From Diplonema papillatum (Eukaryota > Euglenozoa > Diplonemea > Diplonemida > Diplonemidae): DNA of 64,000 nt. The notes below the pieces were generated by a model. That model was given only the letters and a program-made list of their open reading frames with translations, did not search any database and had not been told where the DNA came from. Where the stretch lies: assembly GCA_030068145.1 (NCBI GenBank), contig JAPJBO010000385.1:62001-126000 (forward strand), written 5' to 3'. Positions 49,460 through 59,900 of this stretch are shown one piece after another. Position numbers and translations under genes: made by a program. How positions within the stretch are numbered: position 1 is the stretch's first letter; every line of letters starts with the position of its first letter.

Positions 49460-49592
49460 GAGTAAGCAACTACGGAAGACATGCAGGGGGCGAGAACTGC
49501 ATTTACTTGTACGGGCAAGTCGTTCTTTTGTTCCTTTTGTCAAACTAGGAAAGAAGAAGGACGGACTCTTCCTGTGCATGGAGTAGAACTCC
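49460..49592 (-). repeat. family X 3' end, copy 3
   Basis: Near-identical to 24148-24290, including GCTTACTC before the tail. Truncated at the same GGAGTTCTACTCC point. Confidence 0.85.
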
Positions 49593-49593
49593 C

Positions 49594-50213
49594 GCAAGCT
49601 GGCTTGGATGTCTGCACATGACAGGCATACCCGTTTCTTCGGGCTTAAGTGGGGGAATTGGGTGTATCATACCGTTTTTTCCGGCTCGCTACGCGAGCCG
49701 AAGAAGGGGATGATAAATACTCCATTAGTTCGATGACCGCCAGGGCCGCATATGATATGATCATTCATCAGAGTGCAAGAGACAAGTTACCACAGTCCGG
49801 AAAGCAAAACAGACATAGCATGCCGTGTGGCTCGGCTCGATTTCTTCGTTCGATGAAGAACTATTCAGAAATGTTTTGTGACCAAGCTAGGAGCCTCTGA
49901 AGGTCTTAGCTTTATATTGGCAAGCGTTGACACAAAGCCATTCGAGTTCCTGTTGGAACTTGCGCCTGACAAACTTCCGATTGTGATGATGGTGATGATC
50001 TTAGCGGCAGTGCTGGTATAACCTCCTTAGCACAGACGACAGAAAGAAAGCGAAAGCGCGAAGAGTCCGACATTCCTCCGTCCGAAATCTTTCACCCTCT
50101 CAGTGTAGCTACGATCCAAAACGGGTGCAAAAACAGGCGGAAAAAGTGCAAAAAAACGTAAATAGGATCTTGGATTTTGCCCAAAAAGAGCGTAAATAGG
50201 GCCACACGTGGAA
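49594..50213 (+). repeat. direct duplication, unit 1
   Basis: Matches 50494-51065 from GCAAGCTGGCTTGGATG to GGGCCACACGTG, with small indels. Contains CGGCTCGCTACGCGAGCCG. No ORF is conserved between units. Confidence 0.9.
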
Positions 50214-50232
50214 ACACAACAGGTGTGGCCCT
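50198..50232. repeat. short hairpin
   Basis: AGGGCCACAC and GTGTGGCCCT are inverted around 15 nt. Only unit 1 of the duplication carries the right arm. Confidence 0.6.
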
Positions 50233-50493
50233 AAAGCGTGAATGTAAATAGAGATTTTGCCCAAACACATTTTTTTGCACTTTTTTTTTTGCACTTTTTT
50301 TGCACCAGGCTACAGCCAGGCCTCACGTTCAGCATGCTAAACGTACTGATTTCAGCACGTTAATTCTTTTAGTTTCTCTCTGTACACATGCTGAATCAGT
50401 ACGTTATCAGCACATATCTTGTGTCCAAGATGCCACCCGAAGGCCACCCAAGCAGGCCCATGCAGGTCTTTCGAAGAACTGGTGGAGGAGGGA

Positions 50494-51065
50494 GCAAGCT
50501 GGCTTGGATGTCTGCACATACCCGTTTCTTCGGGCTTACGCGAGTGGGGGAATTGGCGTTTTTTTCGGCTCGCTACGCGAGCCGAAGAAGGGGATGATAA
50601 ATACTCCATTACTTCGATGACCGCCATAGAGGGCCGCATATGATATGATCATTCATCTGAGTGCAAGAGACAAGTTACCACAGTCCGGAACGCAAAACAG
50701 ACATAGCATGCGGCTCGATTTCTTCGTTCGATGAAGAACTATTCAGAAATGTTTTGTGACCAAGCTAGGAGCCTCTGAAAGTATTAGCTGTATGTTGGCA
50801 AGCGTTGACACAACACCATTCGAGTTCCTGTTGGAACTTGCGCCTGACAAACTTCCAATTGTGATGATGGTGATGATCTTAGCGGCTGTGCTGGTACAAC
50901 CTCCTTAGCACAGACGACAGAAAGAAAGCGAAAGCGCGAAGAGTCCGACATTCCTCAGTCCGGCTACGATCCAAAACGGGTGCAAAAAGCAGGCGGAAAA
51001 CGTGCAAAAAAACGTAAATAGGATCTTGGATTTTGCCCAAAAAGAGCGTAAATAGGGCCACACGT
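50494..51065 (+). repeat. direct duplication, unit 2
   Basis: Second copy, offset 900 bp from the first, lacking short segments such as TCTTTCACCCTCTCAGTG. Confidence 0.9.
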
Positions 51066-51069
51066 GAAA

Positions 51070-51279
51070 CACAAACCGACGGTGACCCCCAAAACCTTTT
51101 TCAACCTTTCCAATACCTTTCAAGCTAAAACCATTCTACAACGACCCCCCCCTTCCCCCAGAAGCCCGGAATCTCTGGCGGCTTCTCCCCGAAATTCCCC
51201 GAAACTCCCCGATACTCCCCGATATTCGCCTGGACCAGGTGGATAATGGGAAATTAGCAAACTTGAACGGGGAATGTCC
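51070..51279. other. no gene; short CCCCGAAA repeats
   Basis: TCCCCGAAA/TCCCCGATA words repeat about five times near 51186-51230. Nothing else. Confidence 0.4.
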
Positions 51280-51490
51280 CCCGATGAAGAGAACGGCGCA
51301 AAATAGACATGCGGACCAAAACTTACGAGCTTGGGTCGTGGATATTTACATACCGCAGGGAAAACCACCAGATTTCAGTGGGAAGTAAAGGAATCGATCC
51401 CCTGGTTGGTGACATTTTCCCGCTTTTCCGCAGAGCAGACCTTTTGTGGCGAATTTTTTGCTCGCGAACAGCTATACCGTACCATTCGCC
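51280..51490 (+). repeat. dispersed repeat B, single unit
   Basis: GATGAAGAGAACGGCGCAAA, GATCGATCCCCTGGTTGGTG and a TTTTCCCGC block match the units at 17.8 and 29.1 kb. Confidence 0.75.
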
Positions 51491-51599
51491 GGGAAAGTTG
51501 GTCGGGAAACCGAGGCGAAAATGAAGCTTATAACCTGCACACGGGGGGGAAATTTTTTAGGGGGCACACAAGGATCGCCGGAAATACAACAAAACACCC

Positions 51600-52170
51600 A
51601 TCCAATACTATCCACAGACCGGCACAGATGTTAACGCTGAAGACAGCAGTGGTAACACCGCTCTCATCCATGCCTGCGAAATGGGTCATGTCGGCGTGGT
51701 GGAAATTCTTGTCAACCAAGGCGCTAGCGTGGGCGCTTTGAACACCGGGTCATTTAGTGCTCTCATGCGGGCTTGCTGTCGTGGGCATAATAATGTAGCC
51801 GTACCTTTGCTGCAATACTGGACCCGGCATGATGGTCTCACATCCGCCACAACCTCAGTACTTCACTGTGCCGTCGAAGGAGGGTGCGATGGGGTAATAG
51901 AACTTCTCATGAATGATTTCGATCATCGGACAATCAACGTCTTGGAGAAAGATGCACACCCAAATTCTGCCCAAAGCTCTGCATTGTGGCTGGCGTGGGC
52001 TCTTGGTAGGTGGTCGGTGAAAGCCAAGCTCTTGGAACACCTCCAGCTACGTGAAAAAGATGAAACCGCAGAGCAACCACAAAGCCAATCCGATGCGATT
52101 CTCATAGCGAAAGTCGGAAAGCGAGAATCAACCACCGATGAACCCGAAGAGCAGTTTCCGGTATGCATTA
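51600..52170 (+). pseudogene. ankyrin-repeat gene fragment
   Basis: An open frame gives D-V-N-A-E-D-S-S-G-N-T-A-L-I-H-A-C (51621-51671) and G-H-V-G-V-V-E-I-L-V-N-Q-G-A, one clear ankyrin repeat, then weaker ones (S-A-L-M-R-A-C, V-L-H-C-A-V-E-G-G). A possible 3' splice site (CCACAG) lies at about 51615. After residue E-E-Q-F-P the frame runs into unrelated T/G-rich sequence and the iterons at 52232, so the gene is truncated or spliced away. It may be related to the ankyrin/filamin-like gene at 57 kb. Confidence 0.65.
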
Positions 52171-52231
52171 AATTCCGAATAACTGCCGTCTGGCGGGTTT
52201 TTTTTTTGGGGGGTTTGGTGTCATGGGGGGG

Positions 52232-52490
52232 AGTCAATACCCAAGATAGTACGGTTTTTCTTAGAGTTGATCAAGATAGTACATGTTTTCTTAGAGTTGA
52301 TCAAGATAGTACATGTTTCCGTTTCCTTAGAGTTGTCCCTTATAGTACATCCCAAGATAGTACGGTTTTTCTCAGAGTTGATCAAGATAGTACATGTTTC
52401 CTTAGAGTTGATCAAGATAGTACATGTTTCCTTAGAGTTGTTCACTATAGTACGTTTTGCTCTGGTATGGTCTCTTATCCTGTTCTGTTC
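52232..52490 (+). mobile_element. second end of the E6 Mutator-like family
   Basis: Starts AGTCAATACCCAAGATAGTA, identical to the E6 right terminus. Seven to eight iterons with TAGTACATGTTTCC follow, then a TGGTCTCTTAT stretch like E6 at about 31756. No opposite end was found before 54 kb, so it may be a solo end. Confidence 0.75.
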
Positions 52491-53164
52491 TGTCCTGTGG
52501 GGCGGAACGAAGCCCGGGCAAAAGGAGGCTGGAATGAGGTCCAAAACAGTACGTTTCCCGAGTTTGTGCCCAAAACAGCACCTTTTCCTGTTTGTGCCCA
52601 AAAGAGTACTTTGTTCCAACTTGAGTGCGGGTCCAAGTTTTGAGACCAAGTTGGTCCAAGTTTCTGCAGAACCAGGTTCGGTTTGCAGATCCAGACTCCC
52701 ATCGAATCAAGGACCAAAATGGCAAGGTTTGCTGCCATGCCGATCTCAAGAAATGAACAGGCATCAATTCCCCTTAGCCGGGTTTTCCTCGCATGCAGCA
52801 CGGTGCACCGCGTTTGAGACCCATGTTTCCAAGTTTGGGACCCAAGTTTGGAACAACTTTGTAGAAGCGTTAGTTCTTGTTGGAAAAGTGGAAACTAGTA
52901 TTTTGTTTGTAGTCGACGATGCACCCGCTTCTGTTGAGGTCATCGTAGTTGACAACGCCTATCCGGGATCGTGAAATTGACCCGGCGCCTGTATTTCCTG
53001 CTGATGTGGAGATCGTAGAGCACGATGCACCTCTAGCGGCTGTCGACAAAGTGACCCCGCACCACAATTTGATTCAGACACAGCGGAAATGGTCGGTGCA
53101 CACCCTACGGCGACCTTGACATGGGGACCAGCCAGTGGATCGATTGGCATAGGCGAGTCGCTTT
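52491..53164. other. no supported gene
   Basis: Short GTCCAAGTTT-type words and ORFs without domains. Confidence 0.35.
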
Positions 53165-53651
53165 TTGGACCTTGCTACGACAATAGTATGGAAAACTATG
53201 GAGGTGGCGAAGACACTGATCAAAAGCGAGTTGATACCCGAGGTGGAACTTTCAAACGTTCCTCTCGCGAAGATCAAATCGCAGAAGGCTAGTGAACATG
53301 ACGTCACAGAAATCATCTGGGCATTCCGCTTTCTTCAGATCGAAGGTGAGGGCGATAGCGACAGCAGCTATGATCAGATGGTGTACAATGAGGAGACGGA
53401 GGACGAGAGCACCACCGATGCAAACAGCAGCGAGAATAAGCCCTCGTCTCTCACCTCGAGTTAGAAGGCACCGAAGAAGTATGCAAACGGACTGCGCGTC
53501 GCGTTGTTAGGCCAAGCACGTCCAAGCAGGGACTGCACTGCAGCGGCTGCGACACAGCGATCCGGAACACGGTCGGTACTCGTCGTTGTACACATTGCGA
53601 CGTGAATTTGAATGGTGCTTGCGCTTCTGACAAGTTGGCCAACGAAGATTA
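53165..53651 (+). pseudogene. acidic ORF followed by a CxxC...CxxC segment
   Basis: A 99-codon frame (53165-53463) ends in an acidic/Ser region. An overlapping +1 frame then runs to 53651 and contains C-S-G-C and C-T-H-C 11 residues apart, with a further Cys: a small zinc-ribbon or cross-brace-like end. Such Cys tails close piggyBac-type transposases, but no catalytic domain is visible, so the identity is open. Confidence 0.35.
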
Positions 53652-53831
53652 GGTCTTCACCTTAAATCCGCGTCGCAGTGCCCACTGATTAGCTCGCTGT
53701 ATGCCTGCCTTTCATAGGGTACGGTCACTGTTCAGTCTCAAAACTCATCATCCGCAACGACTGCTTTTTTGTCCACGGCTACTTGACTCCGTTGGCTTCA
53801 TTTCACAAGGCATCCAGTGAAACTAGTTTTG

Positions 53832-53935
53832 CCGGAAAAATATTTGGACCGGAAAAATGTGTGGACCTGAAAATTTTTGGACTTTTGGGGGGTCTGAAAA
53901 ATATTGGGACTTTTTTCCGGTCCAACATTTTTCCG
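53832..53935. repeat. inverted repeat near the YR remnant
   Basis: CCGGAAAAATATTTGGACCG and CCGGTCCAACATTTTTCCG pair across about 64 nt of GGACTTTT-type repeats. Confidence 0.65.
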
Positions 53936-53969
53936 AACACGGTAAGCGAATTTGCCCAAAAAAATAAAC

Positions 53970-54355
53970 CGGGGGGTGACGTGTTAGACAGAGGGCGCAC
54001 ACTGTGGAGAGGGCACAGTGAGAAAGGGATGGCGAGCCATCTGCCCAGTGCATGTGTTGTGGCCATACGCCAGGGACGACGTCCCGGAGGGCGAAAGGAT
54101 GAACCTGATACCCTACGTGGACATGTTAGCATCTCTGAAGGAGAAGGCATCACACCATTGAGGCGCGGGGCTGCCCAAGATCTGAACGATCTCAACCCCA
54201 ACCTGGCTCTACTGCTCAGTGCTGGATCATGGCAATCCTCGGCCTTCAAAGCCTACCTGGACTGGAATAAGGTTCAGACACGAGCCATGGATAATGTCGC
54301 TCAAGCTGGAGAGTCACCCGATTCCGGTTCCGAGGACAGCGATTCCGCTGAGTAA
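53970..54355 (+). pseudogene. tyrosine recombinase, catalytic C-terminal half
   Basis: The frame shows T-P-L-R-R-G-A-A-Q-D-L, then A-G-S-W-Q-S-S-A-F-K-A-Y-L-D with the presumptive Tyr nucleophile (about 54150-54265). This is the box II layout of YRs in Crypton/DIRS elements. The His normally two residues before L-R appears as Pro, and the box I Arg is absent upstream. An acidic Ser tail and TAA follow. The same frame continues downstream after the TAA. Confidence 0.7.
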
Positions 54356-55843
54356 AGCTTTCGAGTTCGCGTGGTCAGGCAACGGTTACACATCGCCATC
54401 TGCCTACGTGAACGGACGATGTTTCCACACCGTCGTTGTGCCATGTGCAAGAAGGAGCGTGAGGAAGCCTCCATACTCCGCAACAGGGGTTACCCATACA
54501 TTAATTCTAACACACTCACCCACACATCTGTAATTGCCGCCAGACGCGCGCCCTCAGCGGTTTCAACCAAGTGGAAATACGGCCCTGAGATGTGGATGGC
54601 GTTCACGGACTGGCTGAGAGAGTTGAACTGGGCGCCTCCAGGGCATGAGCTGGGGGTAGCTGGGTGTGCTTCGTTGAGTTAGCGGTGGACTTCGAGTTGT
54701 GCACCGGATGCCGGCTCCCGGCGCTCAAGAACCGGTACTACTCGGCGCCAAAAACCCCAGCACAGAAGGCCACTACAGCGCGTCGGGTGCTACCAGAAGG
54801 CGCAGCAGGTGGCGGGATGGCGGTTTATTTTGACGGAGGAGCAAGGGCGAACGGTACAGCTTTTGCTGTGGCGGGAGCAGGAGCAGTCCTGTACAAAGAA
54901 GGCGTAAAGGTCTCGCAGATTGTGCTCCCGCTGCCAAATGTGCGCAGCAACAACGTTGCCGAGTACGAAGGAATGTTGGCAGGGCTACAGCTTTTGGAAG
55001 AGGCAGAAGGAACGGAAGGAAAGCAGTGCACCATCCGCGGCGACTCGGCTCTGGTAATTGGGCAAACCAACCGAAAAATGGCGTGTTCGGAAGGCCTGAA
55101 GCCGCTATTGACCCGTGCAATAGAAAAGATGGTAGCCCTGCGGCAGCGACTCACGCTGCGGGCGGAGCACGTCAAGCGCGAGGAGAATGTGGACGCGGAT
55201 GTGCTCAGCAACGCGGCATGGAAAAGTCGTGCAAAGACAGCGCCCAACACGAGAGCAGCAGGAGGCAGATCTCGCAGCATTTCGGGCCTCCGGACTCGGA
55301 AAGGCGATGAGTCTGGGCGAACTAGGCAGTGCCTACAAGAAGGTGACAGGACGGCCGTGGTTCTACGGCCACGAATGTGCGACGACGATCTTGACCTCCG
55401 TCGGGGGAACAGTTGTGAGGGGTGCTTCGCGGCGCGCGCAACTCACGGAGACAACCGACGCGGTCATCCTCGGCATCCGGGAGCACGTAAGAACGCTGAG
55501 GCCGACACAGACGGAGACCACGTTGTACCCCAACACCTGGAATGGGCGGCAACCTATATCCCGGAGGAAGCCTACCCCGGCCGACTGGAAGGCGAGGGCG
55601 GAGATGATAAACAAGGTTTCAGGTGCAGGAGCGTGCAGAGGGTCGCAACCGAAGAAGGCCCCGGAGGACGCGGTGAACACATCACGCCCCGGCGAGATTT
55701 GCACGCAACACAGGAAGCCCCGATGTAAGGAATGCGCGAAAAAGCGTTTACCAGCGGAGACGTGTTGCAAACAACACCACCATGAAGGAGACGGCCTAAG
55801 GCCGCGGATGCTATACTGCTCGATCCAAGGGGGTAAATCTTAG
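54356..55843 (+). pseudogene. RNase H plus Cys/His-tail protein, frameshifted
   Basis: Three frame segments: 54356-54670 (C-x2-C, then W-L-R-E-L-N-W); 54664-55245 with E-L-A-V-D-F-E-L-C-T-G and an RNase HI domain (Y-F-D-G-G-A-R-A-N at about 54820, A-E-Y-E-G-M-L at about 54958, R-G-D-S-A-L at about 55037, D-A-D-V-L at about 55192); and 55245-55843, with a domain related to 11.95-12.1 kb and one Cys/His module at about 55699-55783 (C-x2-H-x4-C-x2-C-x9-C-C-x2-H-H-H). The first and third share a frame, so two compensating indels or programmed shifts are needed. RNase H here resembles cellular type I, not the LINE ones. Confidence 0.65.
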
Positions 55844-55849
55844 TAGTAG

Positions 55850-56528
55850 TAGTGTTCACGCAGAATCTTGCGTTTCATGGGGGGGGCCGTTGTTATTTTT
55901 TGATGCTGATTTTGAGGGATAAGGAACTAAGAGGAAGGGCAAGAAATCTTTCGCGGTGGTCTCCGTTGGCAGAACTTGCCTCCCATGAGACGGGGAGAGG
56001 GAGGCGCTGCTGCGAGTGTGAGCAGACAACGAAGGGATCGCGAGGTGCTGTTCAAGGCACCACCCCCAGTTGAACACGGACCGCCACTCGCAACCTGCGG
56101 GAGCATCGGCGGTTACTTGAAACTGAAGGAGTCGTGGACGCCTCTCGCACAGGGAGGCACCACGTGAAAACAGGTCTACAACACACGCACCCACACATCT
56201 GTAATTGGATAATGTTGAACTGGACGAAGACAACGGCATCTAGGGGTCGAGCTGAGTATTGAGCACCCCAAGACCTGGGGATTTCATCTCCAAGCACCCA
56301 AGGCGCCCACCAATGCGACACCTACAAACGCTTCCTAGGCAGTATTCTGCCCAAAACATCAAACTAACATCTTCTCACCCCTGTACTTGTGTTTGTGTGC
56401 TACAACATTGGCAACCCCTCGGTCTTCTTGAGCACCGTGGGTTTACCCGGTTCAACATTATTCCAATTACGGTATACTCCGCGTCAGGTGTTACTCATCA
56501 TTGAATTCCACACAAACACCCACTAGGG
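55850..56528. other. no supported gene
   Basis: A short TAGTAGTAGTAG run at 55842 and a G-run at 55879. Short ORFs only. The word ACACTCACCCACACATCTGTAATT near 54506 recurs in part at 56186. Confidence 0.4.
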
Positions 56529-56940
56529 ATGGCTTTTGCATTCGGTGCAGATGGCTGCCAGAATCCACTCGAAGCTCGCGAACGCGAAAGGACCGCAATC
56601 GTTTCCCACGGACCTCGTTTATGCGCCGACAACCCCGTCACTCAGAGTATGGAATTCAGTGTTGTCGTCACGGAGTGCCTCACAAAGGAAACGTATTTAT
56701 GGCACAATGGAATTCTTCTACTCGTCAGCATAATGAATGGAGAAGACACATTTGGATTTGCAGCAACGTGCCTTCAAATCTGGAAAACAGTTTGTATCGA
56801 TTTCCCAACCGCGATCGCGGATTTTCTTGTAAAGCCATGTGCTTTGCTTCCTGGTGCAGATCCGCGATACATGAGGAACTGCTCAGCTCTATCAGCTAAA
56901 AAACACACAGGACTCGCTGCGTACGGGCTGCACCGTCCCG
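56529..56940 (+). CDS. possible upstream exon of the ankyrin/filamin-like gene
   Basis: ATG at 56529 (GGGATGGCT) opens 165 codons that end inside the next gene in another frame. The segment to about 56940 is hydrophobic-rich with several Cys and unlike noise, but I recognise no domain. A splice from near 56924 (GTACGG) into the downstream frame is possible and not provable here. Confidence 0.35.
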
Positions 56941-56943
56941 CGC

Positions 56944-59900
56944 ATGAAAAGCAATCGAAATGCAGGGCGCAATTCAGAAGAATCGGCCAAACTCGAATCT
57001 CTTTGCTTAAAACCGCACGAGATTGAGCGCCGAGAAAGCTTTTTGAAATGGTCGCTGCTTGAATGGGCTGCTCGCGCTGGGCAAGCAGTAGTGGTCAAAG
57101 TCCTGGGTGATCACTGTGTACCGGATACATGCGAAGCCCTACACTTGGCTGCTGAGCGCGGAAACCTCGATGTTGTTCAAATTCTGCTCCAGTTGCAGAT
57201 GTCAGCCGTACCCACCGTCGACAAGAAGGGGCTGACATCATTAATGAGAGCGATAGCAGCAAAGAAAGAAAAGGTCGCGCTCTTTTTGATGTCAAAGACT
57301 CCTGCACGAAAGCTCCTAAAGCTGACCGCCGATGGCAAGTCATTGCTCCATCTATCGTCCATCGCTGGAATGGAAGACGCTGTGGCACACATGATCGGAT
57401 GTTTAGTGCAGCTTGAAAGACGCTTGAAGGGAGACGAAAACTTGAGCTTGCATGATTTTATTAGTATCCCTGACAGACACCCGCAACTTACTGATTATGA
57501 GTCCGAAGATGAAGAGGAAGAAGGTAGAAACGATACTGTCCAGCCCAATGGTACCGAAGAGCGTGCTGCGCGTCCTCCAGTACTGGAAACCGAACCTACG
57601 ACGGGATTCACACCGTTTGAATATGCTCTAATGTTCGGCCACCCTTCTGTTGCTCTGAGACTGGCTTACGGCTCCACAATTTCCCAGTCGAATCGAGCAG
57701 CAACGCCTTCCATCACGCTGAACCCCAGGTTTCCTGGTCCTGCCGGCTACAACCTACCTATCATGTCGGCTGGTGTTCGCGCCCTCCTATCGGAATTTTT
57801 CAGTGACCCAAGCCGAGGTTTCGATCATGCACCTTTTCTCATCCGAGGAGATTTTGTACGACATCCGCATATTTGGAGCCCGAATGAAGACGGCAGGTGG
57901 CCGAAGGAGAAGTCCCATATTCGGTTCAACCGCTTGCTGTGGCCGGACGTTCGTGCCTTGGGTATCGCCTCTTTGTCAAGAACGCCGTGGGTAGCGGAAA
58001 AGCTTGCTGAAATCCTGACTCTGGACCACGAACGTGCTGTTTACGCCACCCTGCTGTCGTCGGTTGAATTACACGGTCGAGCGTTCCGCCTCAACACGGC
58101 GTCACTTCAAGAGCTATCTCCCAAACAACGGCTTGTCGTCCTGCAGCACTTGGCCTCGACTCTGATTATTCACCGATACACCGTACGTGATCATGATTGG
58201 GCCAGCATTACGGGCGCTATTGAGTGCAATGTGTTGGGGCTTGATAAAGCAAAGGCTGAGAAAAAAGCGAAAAAGGATGCAAAAAACAGAGTCGCTGTCG
58301 TAGAAGACGGTCCTTCGGGGCAAGTTTCGTGTGTGCAGTTTGAATACGTACCAAGTGTCCGCCAAGTGCGTGTGTTGGTCGATTCAGAGGGTGTTGTGCA
58401 CGAACGATTTAGTTTTGACGACGAGCGTATCGTTTGTGGCAACTTAGATATCGCTCTTGAGTCTCAGTTCAAGCGAAAAGAGCGAATCGCGAAGACAGAC
58501 ACAGACACAGTCGTCAAGGAGGTCTCGAAGCTGCTCCGGGCATCGAAGAACCCGCTCCTTCAAGATCTCCATGTCGGAGTTGACTGGAAGTCCGTAGACC
58601 AGTACCAATTTCATTCACCTGGTGATAGGCTCAAAGCGTTTGAAGTCCTGTCATCAAACCGAGGTGTTTGGTCAGTGATACCGGCTCTAGGCCACATGCT
58701 CGATTTTGTGCCACCCGAGAATGCCAAACGTCGGTTGTCACCTTTCGCGGGCATTTTGTTTCGTCGTGCAGCGTGGAGTGATGGCCGCTTCTTCTTAACC
58801 GCGGTTGCAAATGCTGAGGCTCAGGATACTGGTGGCTCAGAGCTTGTCATCTTCTTCGATGTTTGCGATGGCTCTGCCTACTTCAGCAATCCTGCGGTCA
58901 CCCTGGCTCCGTTGTTCCTGCAACATGAGCTTGATTGTCTGCGGTTCAAGATGGCCGTCGAGCAAGACACTTTCAAAGCAAAGCTCTCAGAGTATCTGCC
59001 AGATATGAAATGTAAATTCGAAATAGAAGAATGTTGGGCAATTCCAGTTAACGGTTCTGAGGTACTACAGTTCCATGTGACGACTCTTCTGTCCGAAATT
59101 TATGAGATTGTCCGCGCAGTTGCTCTTGCTGCCGTGCACGACGTCGCAAGGCTTTCAAACAATGCAAGAGTGTGGACGTTGACTGACAGCGGCAAGGTCA
59201 TGAGCGACTTGGACGTGACCCTCGCGAACCTTACCCTCGCAGCTTTGCGCCACCATATTAGGAGCATCGGGGTTTTGATTAGCCCTTCAAGAGAGCCGAC
59301 AGTAAAACTCGCGTCCGGCTCAAGAACCTTGATTGCATGCGTCCGCAGTAAAGGAGGCGCAGTTCTGCTGCCGTCAGAAGCCCAGCTTAAGAGCGCTCTT
59401 TACTCTTCCTTAATAGATGTGGAAGCGAACCGTCTTCAGCAGCACATGCAAACGACTGTGGTCGACGCGCAGCATCGCTTGATGACGTACTTGCCAACGA
59501 CAACACTGTCGGTGGACTGGAAGTCTTTTGACGACCTTGAGGCCGAAGCGCGGTTCGTAGCAATAGGGGCGCTTTGTGCCAGCCGCGGAGCTAAGGTTCT
59601 GCAGCCGCTGATCTCGGGCATGAGCGTTGGCTGGGATTCAAAACTCGGCGGCTTTGTCCGGAAACATGTCAAACACATTGTCATCCACAGCACCGTTGCT
59701 TGGCAATCGTGGATGGTCCTCGACTCGAAAGAGACCCTTCACTACCACGCAGCTCTTTTGGCCTCGGGCTCACCACGGTGTAGCTCAGGAAGTCTCATGA
59801 CAGCTCAGGAGGTGGCTACGAGTGTCATCATCCACGTGGCAGAAGTCGGTGACTTGCAGATTCGCCTTGAAGACTACGTTTCGAGGGTGTCAGTGGAGCG

